Of a stretch of 47,200 bases of DNA, positions 9,001 to 16,814 are shown one piece after another (the stretch's first letter is position 1; every line of letters begins with the position of its first letter). Source of the stretch: Oscillospiraceae bacterium (GTDB lineage: Bacteria; Bacillota; Clostridia; Oscillospirales; Ruminococcaceae); contig JAFXBK010000021.1 of the NCBI GenBank assembly GCA_017521825.1, positions 1 to 47,200 on the forward strand, given 5' to 3'. The position numbers and the translations under genes were made by a program. The notes under the pieces were generated by a model, which did no database searches, was not told the origin of the DNA, and saw only the letters and a program-made list of their open reading frames with translations.

Positions 9001-10371
9001 GAAATAATTCCGGACGGCGCGGTTGATGGTAACACCGACAAATTCGCTTATGACAAAACCGTTTATACCGCTACGGTAAATGTTGCAACGGACGGAACAA
9101 AATATATTGCAACAAATTCCGAAGGCGCAGATTACAGCGGCGAAAACTTTACCTTCCATAATGACTATCTTGATCCGGCAAAAATCGTTTTCTATGTGGA
9201 GAAAAAAGCCGACACAGAGGCTCCGGATGGCGATTTGTTTAAATTTGTTCTTGAAGAAAACGGTAATACCATCGGTGAGATAAAGCTTAAAAAAGGCGAA
9301 ACAAAACCCTTCCCGGAAATTGTTTTCGAAAAACTTGACCAGCTTGGCGAACATACCTATACCGTAAGAGAAATAACCCCGAACGGCGGAATCGATGATA
9401 AATATGTTTATGATACAAAAGTTTATGAAAAAACCGTTGTTGTCGAAATAAAAGACAGAGCCGCCTATGTCGTTAAAGACGCTGCAGGCGAAACTTATGA
9501 CGGCGAAACCTTTGTTTTCACGAACGAATATCTCGATCCTGTTGACGTAAACCTTTCCGCAACAAAGAGCCTTGACGGATATGACGTAACCCCGAACGAT
9601 TTCACGTTTACCATTGAGGGCGAAGGAATGACGGAAACCGTCCCGAATAACGGAAACACCGTAACCTTCAGCACCCTTACTTTTGATAAACTCGGAACCT
9701 ATAAATATAAGGTTTATGAAACCATCGGAGATAATCTCAGCATTCTTTATGACAGAACGGTTTATGACGTAACCATCGAAGTTACTTATAACAGCGATAC
9801 CACTGCTTATGAAGTGGATGTAACAATCCTCAAAGGAACAGAGGAAGTTTCCGGAATAGAATTTAAAAACACCTTCCGTGAACCGGTTGAAGTTGTTCTT
9901 GAAGCAAGAAAAACCGTAAACAACCTTATTCCCGGCGCAAGAATTTTTGATTTTGAGATTCTTGATGAGGACGGAAACGTTGTTTCTACCGGAAAAAACG
10001 ATTATTACGGAAACATCTCCTTCGGAAAACTTGTTTTTGATAAAGCGGGAACCTATAACTTCAAGATGAAGGAAGTTGTAAAATTTAGCACCCAGATAAT
10101 TTATGATATCAAAACTTATGATGTCGAAATTGTTGTTACCGCAGATTCTTCCGATGATGATCCTTTTGAAGCAACCGTTACCATAAGCAGAAAAGGAAAA
10201 GTTCTTGAAGACCCCCCTGTTTTCAGAAACCACAAAATAACCCGTAACGAAGAAACCGAGGACGAAAACCCGTCCACCGGCGCTTTTGTAAGCCTTGGTT
10301 CTGCGGCGGCTGTAACGGCTTTCGGCGGAATTGTTCTTTATAAAATCATTAAAAAGAGAAAAGAAAAATAA
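6037..10371 (+). CDS. Sortase-anchored surface protein: VWA, CnaB/SpaA and six Spy0128/FctA-type pilin domains
   Basis: The 1444-residue product has a signal peptide (1-26/27, ending AFA-A). A von Willebrand A domain has the MIDAS motif DASNTMS at 95-101 and ATDGFP near 207-212. A 100-residue insertion in the VWA domain contains seven cysteines (216, 252, 257, 262, 289, 294, 316) and several histidines. A linker domain (about 450-560) and a CnaB/SpaA domain (about 563-675, with ETKAPDGY and a terminal IENE) follow. Six pilin isopeptide domains start near 676, 803, 925, 1047, 1168 and 1283; each has an early Lys, a YTVxE-like Glu and a closing FxN. The C-terminus is NPSTG (1411-1415), a membrane helix and KKRKEK, a sorting signal. 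It probably acts as a cell-wall-linked adhesin or pilus tip protein. No sortase is in the window. Confidence 0.88.
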   Translation: MKKLFRKTVAILLAAVLMLPSSLAFAATPENNAQQIVNAGGKHATYNNIAEDPIEISKTLTPTNNENYLDITLQVKTKDNLKNLYDSVAVVLVLDASNTMSDDDRVASAKEAISKFIKSYYGSGFVASEKHLGIVAFNTHAQTYAALEDYSGRTNELDSKLDNLETAIKNKSYDSSHERFTNIEAGLLLANNLLKDSKMMHKFIILATDGFPTTYCYRGSHTSGEHGEIGQWTYEPSHVTDIGSKTKINGYCPYMTCNLSSCYHRASGASWGDPGYFANGFANTNNIYCRDSSCGNTNGTYADGKYHAHNRPNLKCDYGTNYSDWAAWAAESAAEYIKNQGINIYSIGIDIGGQTIHKYLESDLGNIKGVVRENEPTLYFSTMEFPSSSVDPIIGFNKDDYAKWLGENVGGSKYLDDNEYYIHYDSSKKDKEKDAQIKLMFDTISEFVTNVKNATLAKWVISDPIPEPFEFMGFKSQNGAKFESSGKNITWDLKKVEPTYKDGVYTYTMSYKIRVKTEKDGFVNEKTYNTNGTTDFGWDEWNDNSKKWEPKETEFPVPKAKGYLGSFEFTKVDSVSKEGISGAKFTLEHSGNCSVCAAANNSVNIKSLTATSGNGGKVSFSNIPSGHDYILSETKAPDGYKNYDATHKVTVAYGVTTVDGNPANAFKIENEKIQPTEISVPVKKTADEKISGTQEFEFVIEENGNVIGAPIKLKKGETGEFKLSYDEWADMGEHSYTVYELAPQGATSEGYTDEIAYSTEKYKVKIKVDVDNKQNPTKYVAVITEFSGDANGVALFHNEYLDPDEVKFSVSKTLDSTAPDETFKFVLKEGDNVIETVEITGKGTVEFKPVVYNTIAQLGTHTYTVSEIIPEGAVEGNTDEFAYDKTVYTATVNVATDGTKYIATNSEGADYNGENFTFHNDYLDPDEVKFSVSKTLDSAAPDETFKFVLKEGDNVIETVEITGKGTVDFKPIVYNTLAQLGTHTYTVSEIIPDGAVDGNTDKFAYDKTVYTATVNVATDGTKYIATNSEGADYSGENFTFHNDYLDPAKIVFYVEKKADTEAPDGDLFKFVLEENGNTIGEIKLKKGETKPFPEIVFEKLDQLGEHTYTVREITPNGGIDDKYVYDTKVYEKTVVVEIKDRAAYVVKDAAGETYDGETFVFTNEYLDPVDVNLSATKSLDGYDVTPNDFTFTIEGEGMTETVPNNGNTVTFSTLTFDKLGTYKYKVYETIGDNLSILYDRTVYDVTIEVTYNSDTTAYEVDVTILKGTEEVSGIEFKNTFREPVEVVLEARKTVNNLIPGARIFDFEILDEDGNVVSTGKNDYYGNISFGKLVFDKAGTYNFKMKEVVKFSTQIIYDIKTYDVEIVVTADSSDDDPFEATVTISRKGKVLEDPPVFRNHKITRNEETEDENPSTGAFVSLGSAAAVTAFGGIVLYKIIKKRKEK
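8437..9168 (+). repeat. 366-bp tandem duplication inside the surface protein gene
   Basis: The pilin domains starting at residues 803 and 925 are almost identical at the DNA level across 122 codons (8437-8802 and 8803-9168). The neighbouring domains are clearly diverged, so this pair is a recent duplication. Confidence 0.85.
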
Positions 10372-10388
10372 ACTTAGCCGATAATTAA

Positions 10389-10420
10389 AAGGAACTCCGG
10401 ATTTCCGGAGTTCCTTTTTG
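10389..10420 (+). terminator. Terminator of the surface protein gene
   Basis: GGAACTCCGG pairs with CCGGAGTTCC around a short loop, followed by five Ts. Confidence 0.85.
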
Positions 10421-10458
10421 CAAAAAACAAAAAATTGAAAATATTTTCAAAAAAGCTA

Positions 10459-10487
10459 TTCCAAAAATAAAAAATTTTGGTTATAAT
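10459..10487 (+). promoter_or_regulatory. Possible promoter of the ribokinase gene
   Basis: TATAAT at 10482-10487 has only a weak -35 (TTCCAA, 10459-10464) at 17 bp. Confidence 0.4.
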
Positions 10488-10510
10488 GTTATGCGGAAGG
10501 TGATGTTCTT

Positions 10511-11404
10511 ATGAAGATTATCAATTTTGGTTCGCTTAATATAGACCACGTTTACCCGGTGGAACATATTGTTCGCCCGGAGGAAACTCTCCGCGCAAAA
10601 AAAGCCAATTATTTTCCCGGCGGAAAAGGTCTTAACCAATCCATAGCCATCGCAAGGGCCGGTGCGGATGTTTATCATGCCGGCTGTGTGGGAATGAACG
10701 ACGGCGGATATCTTTTAAACATTCTTGAAAAAAACGGAGTAAACACTTCCCTTATCCGGAAAAAGGAAATTCCCACCGGAAACGCTTTTATCCAGGTAAC
10801 TCCGGAAGGAAACAAAAGCATAATCGTTTGCGGCGGCGCAAACCTTTCCGTAACCGACGACCAGATCGATTATACCGTTGCCCAGCTTCGTAAGGGCGAT
10901 ATAATCCTTTTGCAAAACGAGATAAACGGAATTGAAACCATTGTTGAAAAGGCCCTTGCCGCCGGCGCAAAGGTTGCCCTTAACCCGGCGCCTTTTACCA
11001 AAAATCTTCGGAACCTTCCTCTCGAAAAACTTTCATACGTTTTTGTAAACCGCTTCGAGGCTTCGGAATTCACCGGCGCAAGCCCCATGGATCTTGAAGC
11101 GCTTATTCCGGCAATAAAACGCACCTTCCCGAACGCCGAAACAATTCTTACCCTTGGTGTAAAAGGTTCGATGCTCATCACAAAAGAGGATACTTATTAT
11201 CAAAAAATATTCGATGCCCCGGTAAAGGATAAAACAGCCGCAGGCGACGCTTTGATCGGCTTTTACCTCGCAACCGTAATCCGCGGCGCAAAGCCGAAGG
11301 ACGCCCTTATGATGGCGGTAAAGGCCGCTTCCATAACCGTTTCCCGCGCCGGCGCCGCAAGTTCGATTCCCATGGTTGAGGAATGTTATCAGTTCGGAAA
11401 CTGA
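10511..11404 (+). CDS. rbsK: Ribokinase (PfkB family)
   Basis: The 297-residue product is a PfkB-fold sugar kinase, most like ribokinase, which makes ribose 5-phosphate from ribose and ATP. The N-terminal part has GSLNIDHVY and the substrate motif FPGGKGLNQS; the C-terminal signature is DKTAAGDALIGFYLA with the catalytic Asp. In that signature the usual GAGD anion hole reads AAGD, seen in some clostridial ribokinases as far as I recall. The ATG follows GGAAGGTGATG. No ribose transporter or regulator lies beside it, so the substrate could be another pentose or nucleoside. It converges on fakA with a shared terminator. Confidence 0.85.
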   Translation: MKIINFGSLNIDHVYPVEHIVRPEETLRAKKANYFPGGKGLNQSIAIARAGADVYHAGCVGMNDGGYLLNILEKNGVNTSLIRKKEIPTGNAFIQVTPEGNKSIIVCGGANLSVTDDQIDYTVAQLRKGDIILLQNEINGIETIVEKALAAGAKVALNPAPFTKNLRNLPLEKLSYVFVNRFEASEFTGASPMDLEALIPAIKRTFPNAETILTLGVKGSMLITKEDTYYQKIFDAPVKDKTAAGDALIGFYLATVIRGAKPKDALMMAVKAASITVSRAGAASSIPMVEECYQFGN

Positions 11405-11417
11405 AAATCAATAAACA

Positions 11418-11452
11418 AAAAATCCCGTTCCTTTCGGAACGGGATTTTTTAT
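11418..11452. terminator. Bidirectional terminator between rbsK and fakA
   Basis: AATCCCGTTCC and GGAACGGGATT pair around TTTC, with an A-run on one side and a T-run on the other. Confidence 0.88.
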
Positions 11453-11463
11453 ATCTGCGGAAA

Positions 11464-13080
11464 TTATTCCGCGCTGATGATGTAGTAATAAACGGGTTGG
11501 CCGCCATAGATGGTGTTAACTTCGATGGAGTTCGGAAGTTTTGCTTCAACAGCGGAGCGGATTTCTTCAGCTTGTTCTTCGGAAACGTCCTCGCCGTAAT
11601 AAATGGTTACCATGGAAGTTTCTTTGGTAACAAGAGCTTTTGCAAGGCGGGTGCAGATAAGTTCCATATCCTTGCCGGTATAAACCATTTTGCCCTCTTT
11701 CATCGCAAGAAGTTCGCCTTCTTTGATTTTGTGGCCGTCAAAGTCGGAATCTCTTGCGGCAAAAGTGATCTGGCCGGTGGTAACGGATTCAAGAGCGGCG
11801 TTCATGGCTTCGGTGTTATCTTTAACGGAAGCGTCGCAGTCATAGGAAAGCATTGCGGAAATTCCCTGGGGAACGGTTTTGCTGGGGATTACGACAACGT
11901 TTCTGTCGGCGATTTCGGCCGCCTGCATTGCCGCCATAACGATGTTTTTGTTGTTCGGAAGAACAAAAACGTTTTTTGCGGGGGTTGCCTGGATTGCGGC
12001 AAGAATATCTTCGGTGGAAGGGTTCATGGTCTGTCCGCCGGAAACAATGTTGTCACAGCCAAGATCCGTGAAAACGTCGGTAAGACCTTTTCCTGCACAA
12101 ACGGAAACAAAACCGTATTCAACGGAAGGATCAACTTCCGCATAGGGGAATTTTTCTTCCTTGGTTTCTTCCGCTTCGGCTTTATATTCGAATTTAAGTT
12201 CGGTATGAGCAACGCTCATATTTTCGACCTTGGTTGCAAGAAGGGTTCCGAAGGAAAGGGTTTCGGTAATAACTTTTCCGGGTTCGTTGGTATGGATGTG
12301 GAATTTTGCGCCCTGGGTTCCTTCGGTATATTCAACAATTTCGCCGAAGGCGGAAAGTGCTTTTTCAAAGCCTTCGCAAGCTTTTTCGCCGCGTTTTGCA
12401 ACGGCTTCCACGCAGTAAAGATAATCCGCTTTTTCGGAAGAAACTTCTTCGGATTTGGGCATAATCATTTTTCCGCCGGAAATTACGGACCACATACCCT
12501 CGAAGATATAAACAAGTCCCTGGCCGCCGGCGTCAACAACGCCGCTTTTTTTAAGGATGGGAAGCATCTCGGGGGTCTGGGCAAGGGTGCGTTTGCTCTG
12601 GAGATACATTCCGTAAATTACGGCAACGGTGGAATCGTCATATTTTACAATCTGGCTTGCTTTTTCCGCGGCACAGCGGGAAACGGTAAGAATGGTGCCT
12701 TCGGTGGGTTTCATAACTGCTTTATAAGCTGCTTCAACACCAAGGGTAAAGGCGGCGGCAATATCCGCGCCGGTGGCGGTTTCCTTGCCTTTCATGCCTT
12801 TGGAAAAACCGCGGAAAAGAAGGGAAAGAATAACGCCGGAGTTACCCCTTGCGCCGCGAAGGAAGCCGGAAGCGGCAACCTTTGCAACTTCTTCAACGGT
12901 AACGTCGTCGCCGAGTTTTTCAAGTTCCTTTGCGCCGTTTCCAATGGTCATGGACATATTGGTACCGGTGTCGCCGTCGGGAACGGGGAATACGTTAAGT
13001 GCGTCAACCTCGGCTTTTTTGTTGCAAAGATTGTTTGCACCGGAAATAAAAGCATCACGAAGCTGCTTTCCGTTTATCAA
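11464..13080 (-). CDS. fakA: DAK2-domain fatty acid kinase, FakA/YloV type
   Basis: The product (538 residues) has the N-terminal DhaL/DAK2 nucleotide-binding domain with NVFPVPDGDTGTNM (about residues 27-40) and RGARGNSGVILS, and a C-terminal domain that docks a FakB partner. FakA phosphorylates fatty acids held by FakB so they enter phospholipid synthesis. The first possible start, a TTG at 13089, abuts the ribosome site GAGGAG; the TTG at 13080 has nine-base spacing and gives the family-typical start (M)INGKQLRDAF, so it is preferred. The usual upstream neighbour asp23/yloU is absent, and no fakB is in the window. Confidence 0.9.
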   Translation of the reverse strand: MINGKQLRDAFISGANNLCNKKAEVDALNVFPVPDGDTGTNMSMTIGNGAKELEKLGDDVTVEEVAKVAASGFLRGARGNSGVILSLLFRGFSKGMKGKETATGADIAAAFTLGVEAAYKAVMKPTEGTILTVSRCAAEKASQIVKYDDSTVAVIYGMYLQSKRTLAQTPEMLPILKKSGVVDAGGQGLVYIFEGMWSVISGGKMIMPKSEEVSSEKADYLYCVEAVAKRGEKACEGFEKALSAFGEIVEYTEGTQGAKFHIHTNEPGKVITETLSFGTLLATKVENMSVAHTELKFEYKAEAEETKEEKFPYAEVDPSVEYGFVSVCAGKGLTDVFTDLGCDNIVSGGQTMNPSTEDILAAIQATPAKNVFVLPNNKNIVMAAMQAAEIADRNVVVIPSKTVPQGISAMLSYDCDASVKDNTEAMNAALESVTTGQITFAARDSDFDGHKIKEGELLAMKEGKMVYTGKDMELICTRLAKALVTKETSMVTIYYGEDVSEEQAEEIRSAVEAKLPNSIEVNTIYGGQPVYYYIISAE

Positions 13081-13193
13081 AAGTCTCAACTCCTCTTAAA
13101 TTTACCTCAATCAAGTTTATGGTTATGTTTTTGATTAATTTTTAAATTTATAATGATTAACGGTACAGGCTTTCTGAGCACATACCAAAATAT

Positions 13194-13222
13194 ATTATAT
13201 CATAAAATATACCATAAGTAAA
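13194..13222 (-). promoter_or_regulatory. Promoter of fakA
   Basis: On the minus strand TTTACT (13217-13222) and TATAAT (13194-13199) are 17 bp apart. The leader to the TTG start is about 105 bases and shows no recognised structure. Confidence 0.6.
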
Positions 13223-13258
13223 AGAAAATTTTGTAAAAAACCGGGAAAATATTAAAAA

Positions 13259-14794
13259 TTATTCAATTTTCCATTCAAGAATGTTGTAAAACATATTAAA
13301 ATCCGTTCCGAAAAGGGTAAAAGGAAGGTCCCGGTTGAAAATAGCGCAGCCTTTTGTGTAACAAAGCGGCGCAAAGGGCATTATTTCCTCAAAAACCGAA
13401 GCAAATTCGGAGGGGGTAACGGTTCCGCCCATAAAACCAAGCCAGTTTAAATAAAGTTTTTCGCTGTTCGGAACGCCGTAATTTATATATTCAAAATCGG
13501 AATACTGATATTCATAGGGCGTAAGGATTTTTGTAAAATCCATATCTGCGCCGAGGCGCATTTCGGCAATATAAAGGTCATAGTTTCCGTTCTGAAGGTC
13601 GGTCATAAACGAAGGATAGGAAAGCGGAACAACTTTTACTTCAATTCCGGCTTCGGAAAGCATTTCGGAAACCGCGTTTGCAAGGCTTACTTTTACGGTG
13701 CTTTCGTTGCAGACAATAAGCTTAAGCGAAATACGTTTTCCTCTTTTGTTGGTGCGGAAGCCTTCGGAATCCCGGTTTTCAAAACCCATGTCGTCAAGAA
13801 TAAGGTTCGCGGACATAAGGTCAAGGGCTTTTGGGGAAACGTAGCGCATTTCGTAAAAATCCGGGTTATAGATTTTTTTGGGCGATGCGGCAAAGTTTCC
13901 GTAAATCTCGGAAACAATGCGGTCGTAATCTATTGCGGAAGAAACCGCCCGGCGGAAATCGGAATAATAGGTGAACGAATAAAAACTGTTCATTCCGAGA
14001 TATACCATCCGGTTGCTCTGCATTCCAAGGGTGGCGCCGTTTGCGGCGGAACCGCTGTCAAGAGGGTCGGGGACATAGATGCAATCGTAGCGGCCCATCT
14101 TCATTTCGTAGGTAAGAAGGTCCATATCCTCCGCCGGAACAAGTTCGATTTCCTGGGCGGCGGAATAAATATCGCAAAAAAGTTTTGTTCCGTCCTCGCT
14201 GAAATAATAAATATCCGGGAAGTAAAGCGGGTTATCTATTGTTTCAAAAGAAATTACCGGGAAGGTAAGAAGGTTCGGAAAATATCTGTTCGCGTGATAA
14301 AGGGTTATTCTTAAACAGGTGGAATTTATGACCTTCATATTGCTGATGCATTCAAGGCTTTTGGCGTAATAGCTTTCTTCCTTCATCGCAAGCTGGGTGG
14401 AATAGCGAAGGTCATAGGCGGTAAATTCTTTTCCGTTCGGAAAAGTTTCGCCTTCGTTAAGATAGATATACCAGTTTATATTGTCCTCGGTATAAATTTC
14501 GGAAACAAGGTCAAGTTCATAGCTGTAATCCGCTTTAAGGCTGACCATTGCGCGGTAAATAAGTTCGCAGACAAAACGGTTTGGCTTTGAGCGGGTTACA
14601 TAGGGCGAAATCCCTTCGTCATAATCGAAAGGAATACGGAAAACAAAAAGTTCTTCTTCGGTGTTTTCCTCGGGAATTTCCGGTTCGGAAGGAACGGGAA
14701 TTTCCGTTACCGGTGGAGTTACCGTTTGCGCCTTGCAGCCGCTTAAAATCATAATTGCGGCAAGAAAAAGGGAAAATATCTTTAAAAATCTCAT
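13259..14794 (-). CDS. Oligopeptide-type solute-binding lipoprotein (SBP family 5)
   Basis: The 511-residue product starts with a lipoprotein signal (MRFLKIFSLFLAAIMILSGC; lipid-linked Cys20), then a Pro/Glu-rich spacer to about residue 48. The binding domain has family-5 features: ISPYVTRSKPNRFVCELIYRAMV, W-Y-I-Y-L-N-EGETFPNGKEFTAYDLRYS and AVSSAIDYDRIV. It would capture peptides or other small ligands outside the cell. No permease or ATPase genes adjoin it, so it is an orphan that either shares a remote transporter or acts as a sensor. Its ATG overlaps the ymdB stop by four bases, making it the last gene of a trpS-ymdB operon. No clear terminator follows. Confidence 0.85.
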   Translation of the reverse strand: MRFLKIFSLFLAAIMILSGCKAQTVTPPVTEIPVPSEPEIPEENTEEELFVFRIPFDYDEGISPYVTRSKPNRFVCELIYRAMVSLKADYSYELDLVSEIYTEDNINWYIYLNEGETFPNGKEFTAYDLRYSTQLAMKEESYYAKSLECISNMKVINSTCLRITLYHANRYFPNLLTFPVISFETIDNPLYFPDIYYFSEDGTKLFCDIYSAAQEIELVPAEDMDLLTYEMKMGRYDCIYVPDPLDSGSAANGATLGMQSNRMVYLGMNSFYSFTYYSDFRRAVSSAIDYDRIVSEIYGNFAASPKKIYNPDFYEMRYVSPKALDLMSANLILDDMGFENRDSEGFRTNKRGKRISLKLIVCNESTVKVSLANAVSEMLSEAGIEVKVVPLSYPSFMTDLQNGNYDLYIAEMRLGADMDFTKILTPYEYQYSDFEYINYGVPNSEKLYLNWLGFMGGTVTPSEFASVFEEIMPFAPLCYTKGCAIFNRDLPFTLFGTDFNMFYNILEWKIE

Positions 14795-15576
14795 TTTACG
14801 GGATCTGTTATCTCAAATCGCTCAATGCTGAGCGCCTTTCCTGTGGAATCATCTGTTTCGGTAAAAATCCCCTGAACCTTACAGGGGCCTTTGGCAATTT
14901 CCATACCTTTTCCGCGAAGGTGGGTTATCATAAAATCGGTGGAGCATTTTGTTACAACCCCAAGAACGGAATCGATTGGTCCGCACATTCCGATATCGGT
15001 GATATATGCGGTTCCGCCCGGAAGAACGGTTTCGTCCGCGGTGGGAACGTGGGTGTGGGTTCCGAAAACAAGGCTGGCTTTGCCTTCAACATATCTTCCG
15101 AGGGCAATTTTTTCGCTGGTTGCTTCGGCGTGGATGTCGATAACAACGTGTTTTATCCCAAGCTCTTTTATAATTTTTTCCGCGGCGATAAACGGGCTTT
15201 CATAAGCAAGATCGATAAAAACGTTTCCGATAAGGCTTATAACGGCGCAGCGGTATTTTCCGCGTTCGTAAACGTAAACGCCGGAACCCGGAGCATTGGG
15301 ATGAAGGTTGGCCGGGCGCAGTACGCCATAGCCGCGTTCATAAATTTCGTTCATATCGCGGTTATAAAGGGAATGGTTTCCGCCGGTTATTACGTCCGCG
15401 CCAAGGGAAAACAAAGCATCGCAGTTTTTCGCTGTGATGCTGCTGTTTTCGCCGGCGTTTTCGCCGTTTACTATTATTATATCCGGGGAATAGCGTTTTT
15501 TAAGAGCGGGCATGTGGCGGCGCAAAGCTTCGACGCCAATGGTACCCACAACATCGCCAAGGCATAAAATTCGCAT
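14791..15576 (-). CDS. ymdB: YmdB-type metallophosphoesterase (TIGR00282 family)
   Basis: The 261-residue product has every metal-site residue expected of YmdB: Asp8 in CLGDVVG, Glu39-Asn40 in VNGEN, Asn67-His68 in TGGNH, DIHAEATSEK, and the paired histidines of GTHTHVPTADE. Family members hydrolyse 2',3'-cyclic nucleotides, and in Bacillus they affect biofilm and motility decisions. The ribosome site AAGGTG lies in the end of trpS. It sits between trpS and the lipoprotein gene. In Bacillus ymdB lies beside the RNase Y gene, which here is about 27 kb away. Confidence 0.93.
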   Translation of the reverse strand: MRILCLGDVVGTIGVEALRRHMPALKKRYSPDIIIVNGENAGENSSITAKNCDALFSLGADVITGGNHSLYNRDMNEIYERGYGVLRPANLHPNAPGSGVYVYERGKYRCAVISLIGNVFIDLAYESPFIAAEKIIKELGIKHVVIDIHAEATSEKIALGRYVEGKASLVFGTHTHVPTADETVLPGGTAYITDIGMCGPIDSVLGVVTKCSTDFMITHLRGKGMEIAKGPCKVQGIFTETDDSTGKALSIERFEITDPVK

Positions 15577-15585
15577 GTTTTCACC

Positions 15586-16620
15586 TTATCTGGCAACAAA
15601 GCCGACTTTTTTGTACATTTTATCAATGGTGCGCTGGGCAATTCTTTCCGCCTGTTCCGCGCCTTTGCGGTAACATTCTTCAAGATATGCTTTTTCGGAA
15701 AGATATCTGGAATAATTTTCGCGGACGGGAGCAAGATGCTCCGCAACGGCTTCGCCGACGGCCTTTTTAAAGTCGCCGTAGCCTTTGCCTTCAAAATCGC
15801 GCTGGATGGAATCCATGGAAAAACCGGTTACTGCGCCATAAATGGTCATAAGGTTGTTGATTCCGTCTTTGCCTTCGCGGTAAGCAACTTCCATATCGCT
15901 GTCGGTTACTGCGGATTTGAATTTTTTGATGATCACGTTGGGCTCATCAAGAATATATACGCAGCCTTTGGGGTTTTCGTCGGATTTGCTCATCTTCTTG
16001 GTGGGGTCAGCAAGGCTCATGATTTTGCCGCCGCCCTGGGAAGATGCAATATAGGGTTCCGGAACGGTGAAGGTTTTTCCGTAAAGGCCGTTGAAACGCT
16101 CGGCAATATCTCTCGCAAGTTCGAGATGCTGTTTCTGGTCAACGCCGACCGGAACAACGTCCGCCTGATAAAGAAGAATATCGCCGGCCATAAGAACGGG
16201 ATAGGTGAAAAGGCCTGCGTTGATGTTATCGGCGTGTTTTGCGGATTTGTCCTTGAACTGGGTCATTCTGGAAAGTTCGCCGAACTGGGTGGAACAGCTT
16301 AAAATCCAGTTTGCTTCTGCGTGAGCGGGAACGTGGCTCTGGATAAAAAGAATGCTCTTTTCCGGATCGATTCCGCAGGCCATTGCGAGAGCGTAGGATT
16401 CAAGGGTGCGCTTGCGAAGTTCCGCCGGGTCCTGGCGAACGGTGATGGCGTGCATATTTACGATGGAATAGATGCAGTCATATTCATCCTGGAGCTTTTC
16501 CCAGTTTTTAATTGCGCCGAGATAGTTTCCAAGGGTGAATACGCCGGTGGGCTGAATTCCGCTGAAAATGCGTTTTTTGCGCTCCGGCGCGGTGTTTGCG
16601 ATGTTTTCAATGTTTTCCAT
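15586..16620 (-). CDS. trpS: Tryptophan--tRNA ligase
   Basis: The 344-residue class I synthetase charges tRNA-Trp. It shows RIFSGIQPTGVFTLGNYLGA near residues 18-36 (TLGNYLG is the HIGH-equivalent), VPVGVDQKQHLELARDIAERFN in the middle, and the KMSKS loop. The ATG at 16620 has AGGGAGG seven bases upstream; the earlier in-frame ATG at 16665 has no ribosome site and lies in the leader. The leader has an ordinary promoter and no T-box. The downstream ymdB gene starts ten bases after the stop. Confidence 0.96.
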   Translation of the reverse strand: MENIENIANTAPERKKRIFSGIQPTGVFTLGNYLGAIKNWEKLQDEYDCIYSIVNMHAITVRQDPAELRKRTLESYALAMACGIDPEKSILFIQSHVPAHAEANWILSCSTQFGELSRMTQFKDKSAKHADNINAGLFTYPVLMAGDILLYQADVVPVGVDQKQHLELARDIAERFNGLYGKTFTVPEPYIASSQGGGKIMSLADPTKKMSKSDENPKGCVYILDEPNVIIKKFKSAVTDSDMEVAYREGKDGINNLMTIYGAVTGFSMDSIQRDFEGKGYGDFKKAVGEAVAEHLAPVRENYSRYLSEKAYLEECYRKGAEQAERIAQRTIDKMYKKVGFVAR

Positions 16621-16688
16621 ATAAAAACCTCCCTGATAGAGATGAAAATTTGCGTAATTACCCATATTAAAATATAAAATTACATTTT

Positions 16689-16717
16689 AGTATAACATAT
16701 AATAATATATTTTACAA
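16689..16717 (-). promoter_or_regulatory. Promoter of the trpS-ymdB operon
   Basis: On the minus strand TTGTAA (16712-16717) and TATACT (16689-16694) are 17 bp apart. Confidence 0.6.
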
Positions 16718-16739
16718 GTGGCGAGAAAAAGGCTTTTTG

Positions 16740-16748
16740 TGATATAAT
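16740..16748 (+). promoter_or_regulatory. Extended -10 promoter of the first sigma-factor operon
   Basis: TGA immediately before TATAAT forms an extended -10. No convincing -35 is present. An ECF-type autoregulatory element was not recognised. Confidence 0.45.
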
Positions 16749-16814
16749 ATTTTCAGGAAACCTGCCGAATTTTTTGTGTAAAGGGTGTATATAAGGGTGA
16801 AAGGAGTGATAAAT

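Noticed and set aside
7315-10233. 972-codon minus-strand open frame opposite the surface protein gene
   Set aside because: It is a shadow of the strongly biased codon use of the plus-strand gene, which has a signal peptide, domains, promoter and terminator.
11383-13134. 583-codon plus-strand frame opposite fakA
   Set aside because: Antisense shadow; the fakA frame carries the DAK2 motifs and a good start.
13171-13258. Search for a CRISPR array or small RNA in AT-rich gaps
   Set aside because: No regular direct repeats with spacers were seen in any gap; the only tandem array is the 192-bp tRNA-tail repeat, which has no spacers.
16621-16740. Possible T-box in front of trpS
   Set aside because: No T-box core or terminator is present; the leader is short and holds only a promoter and ribosome site.
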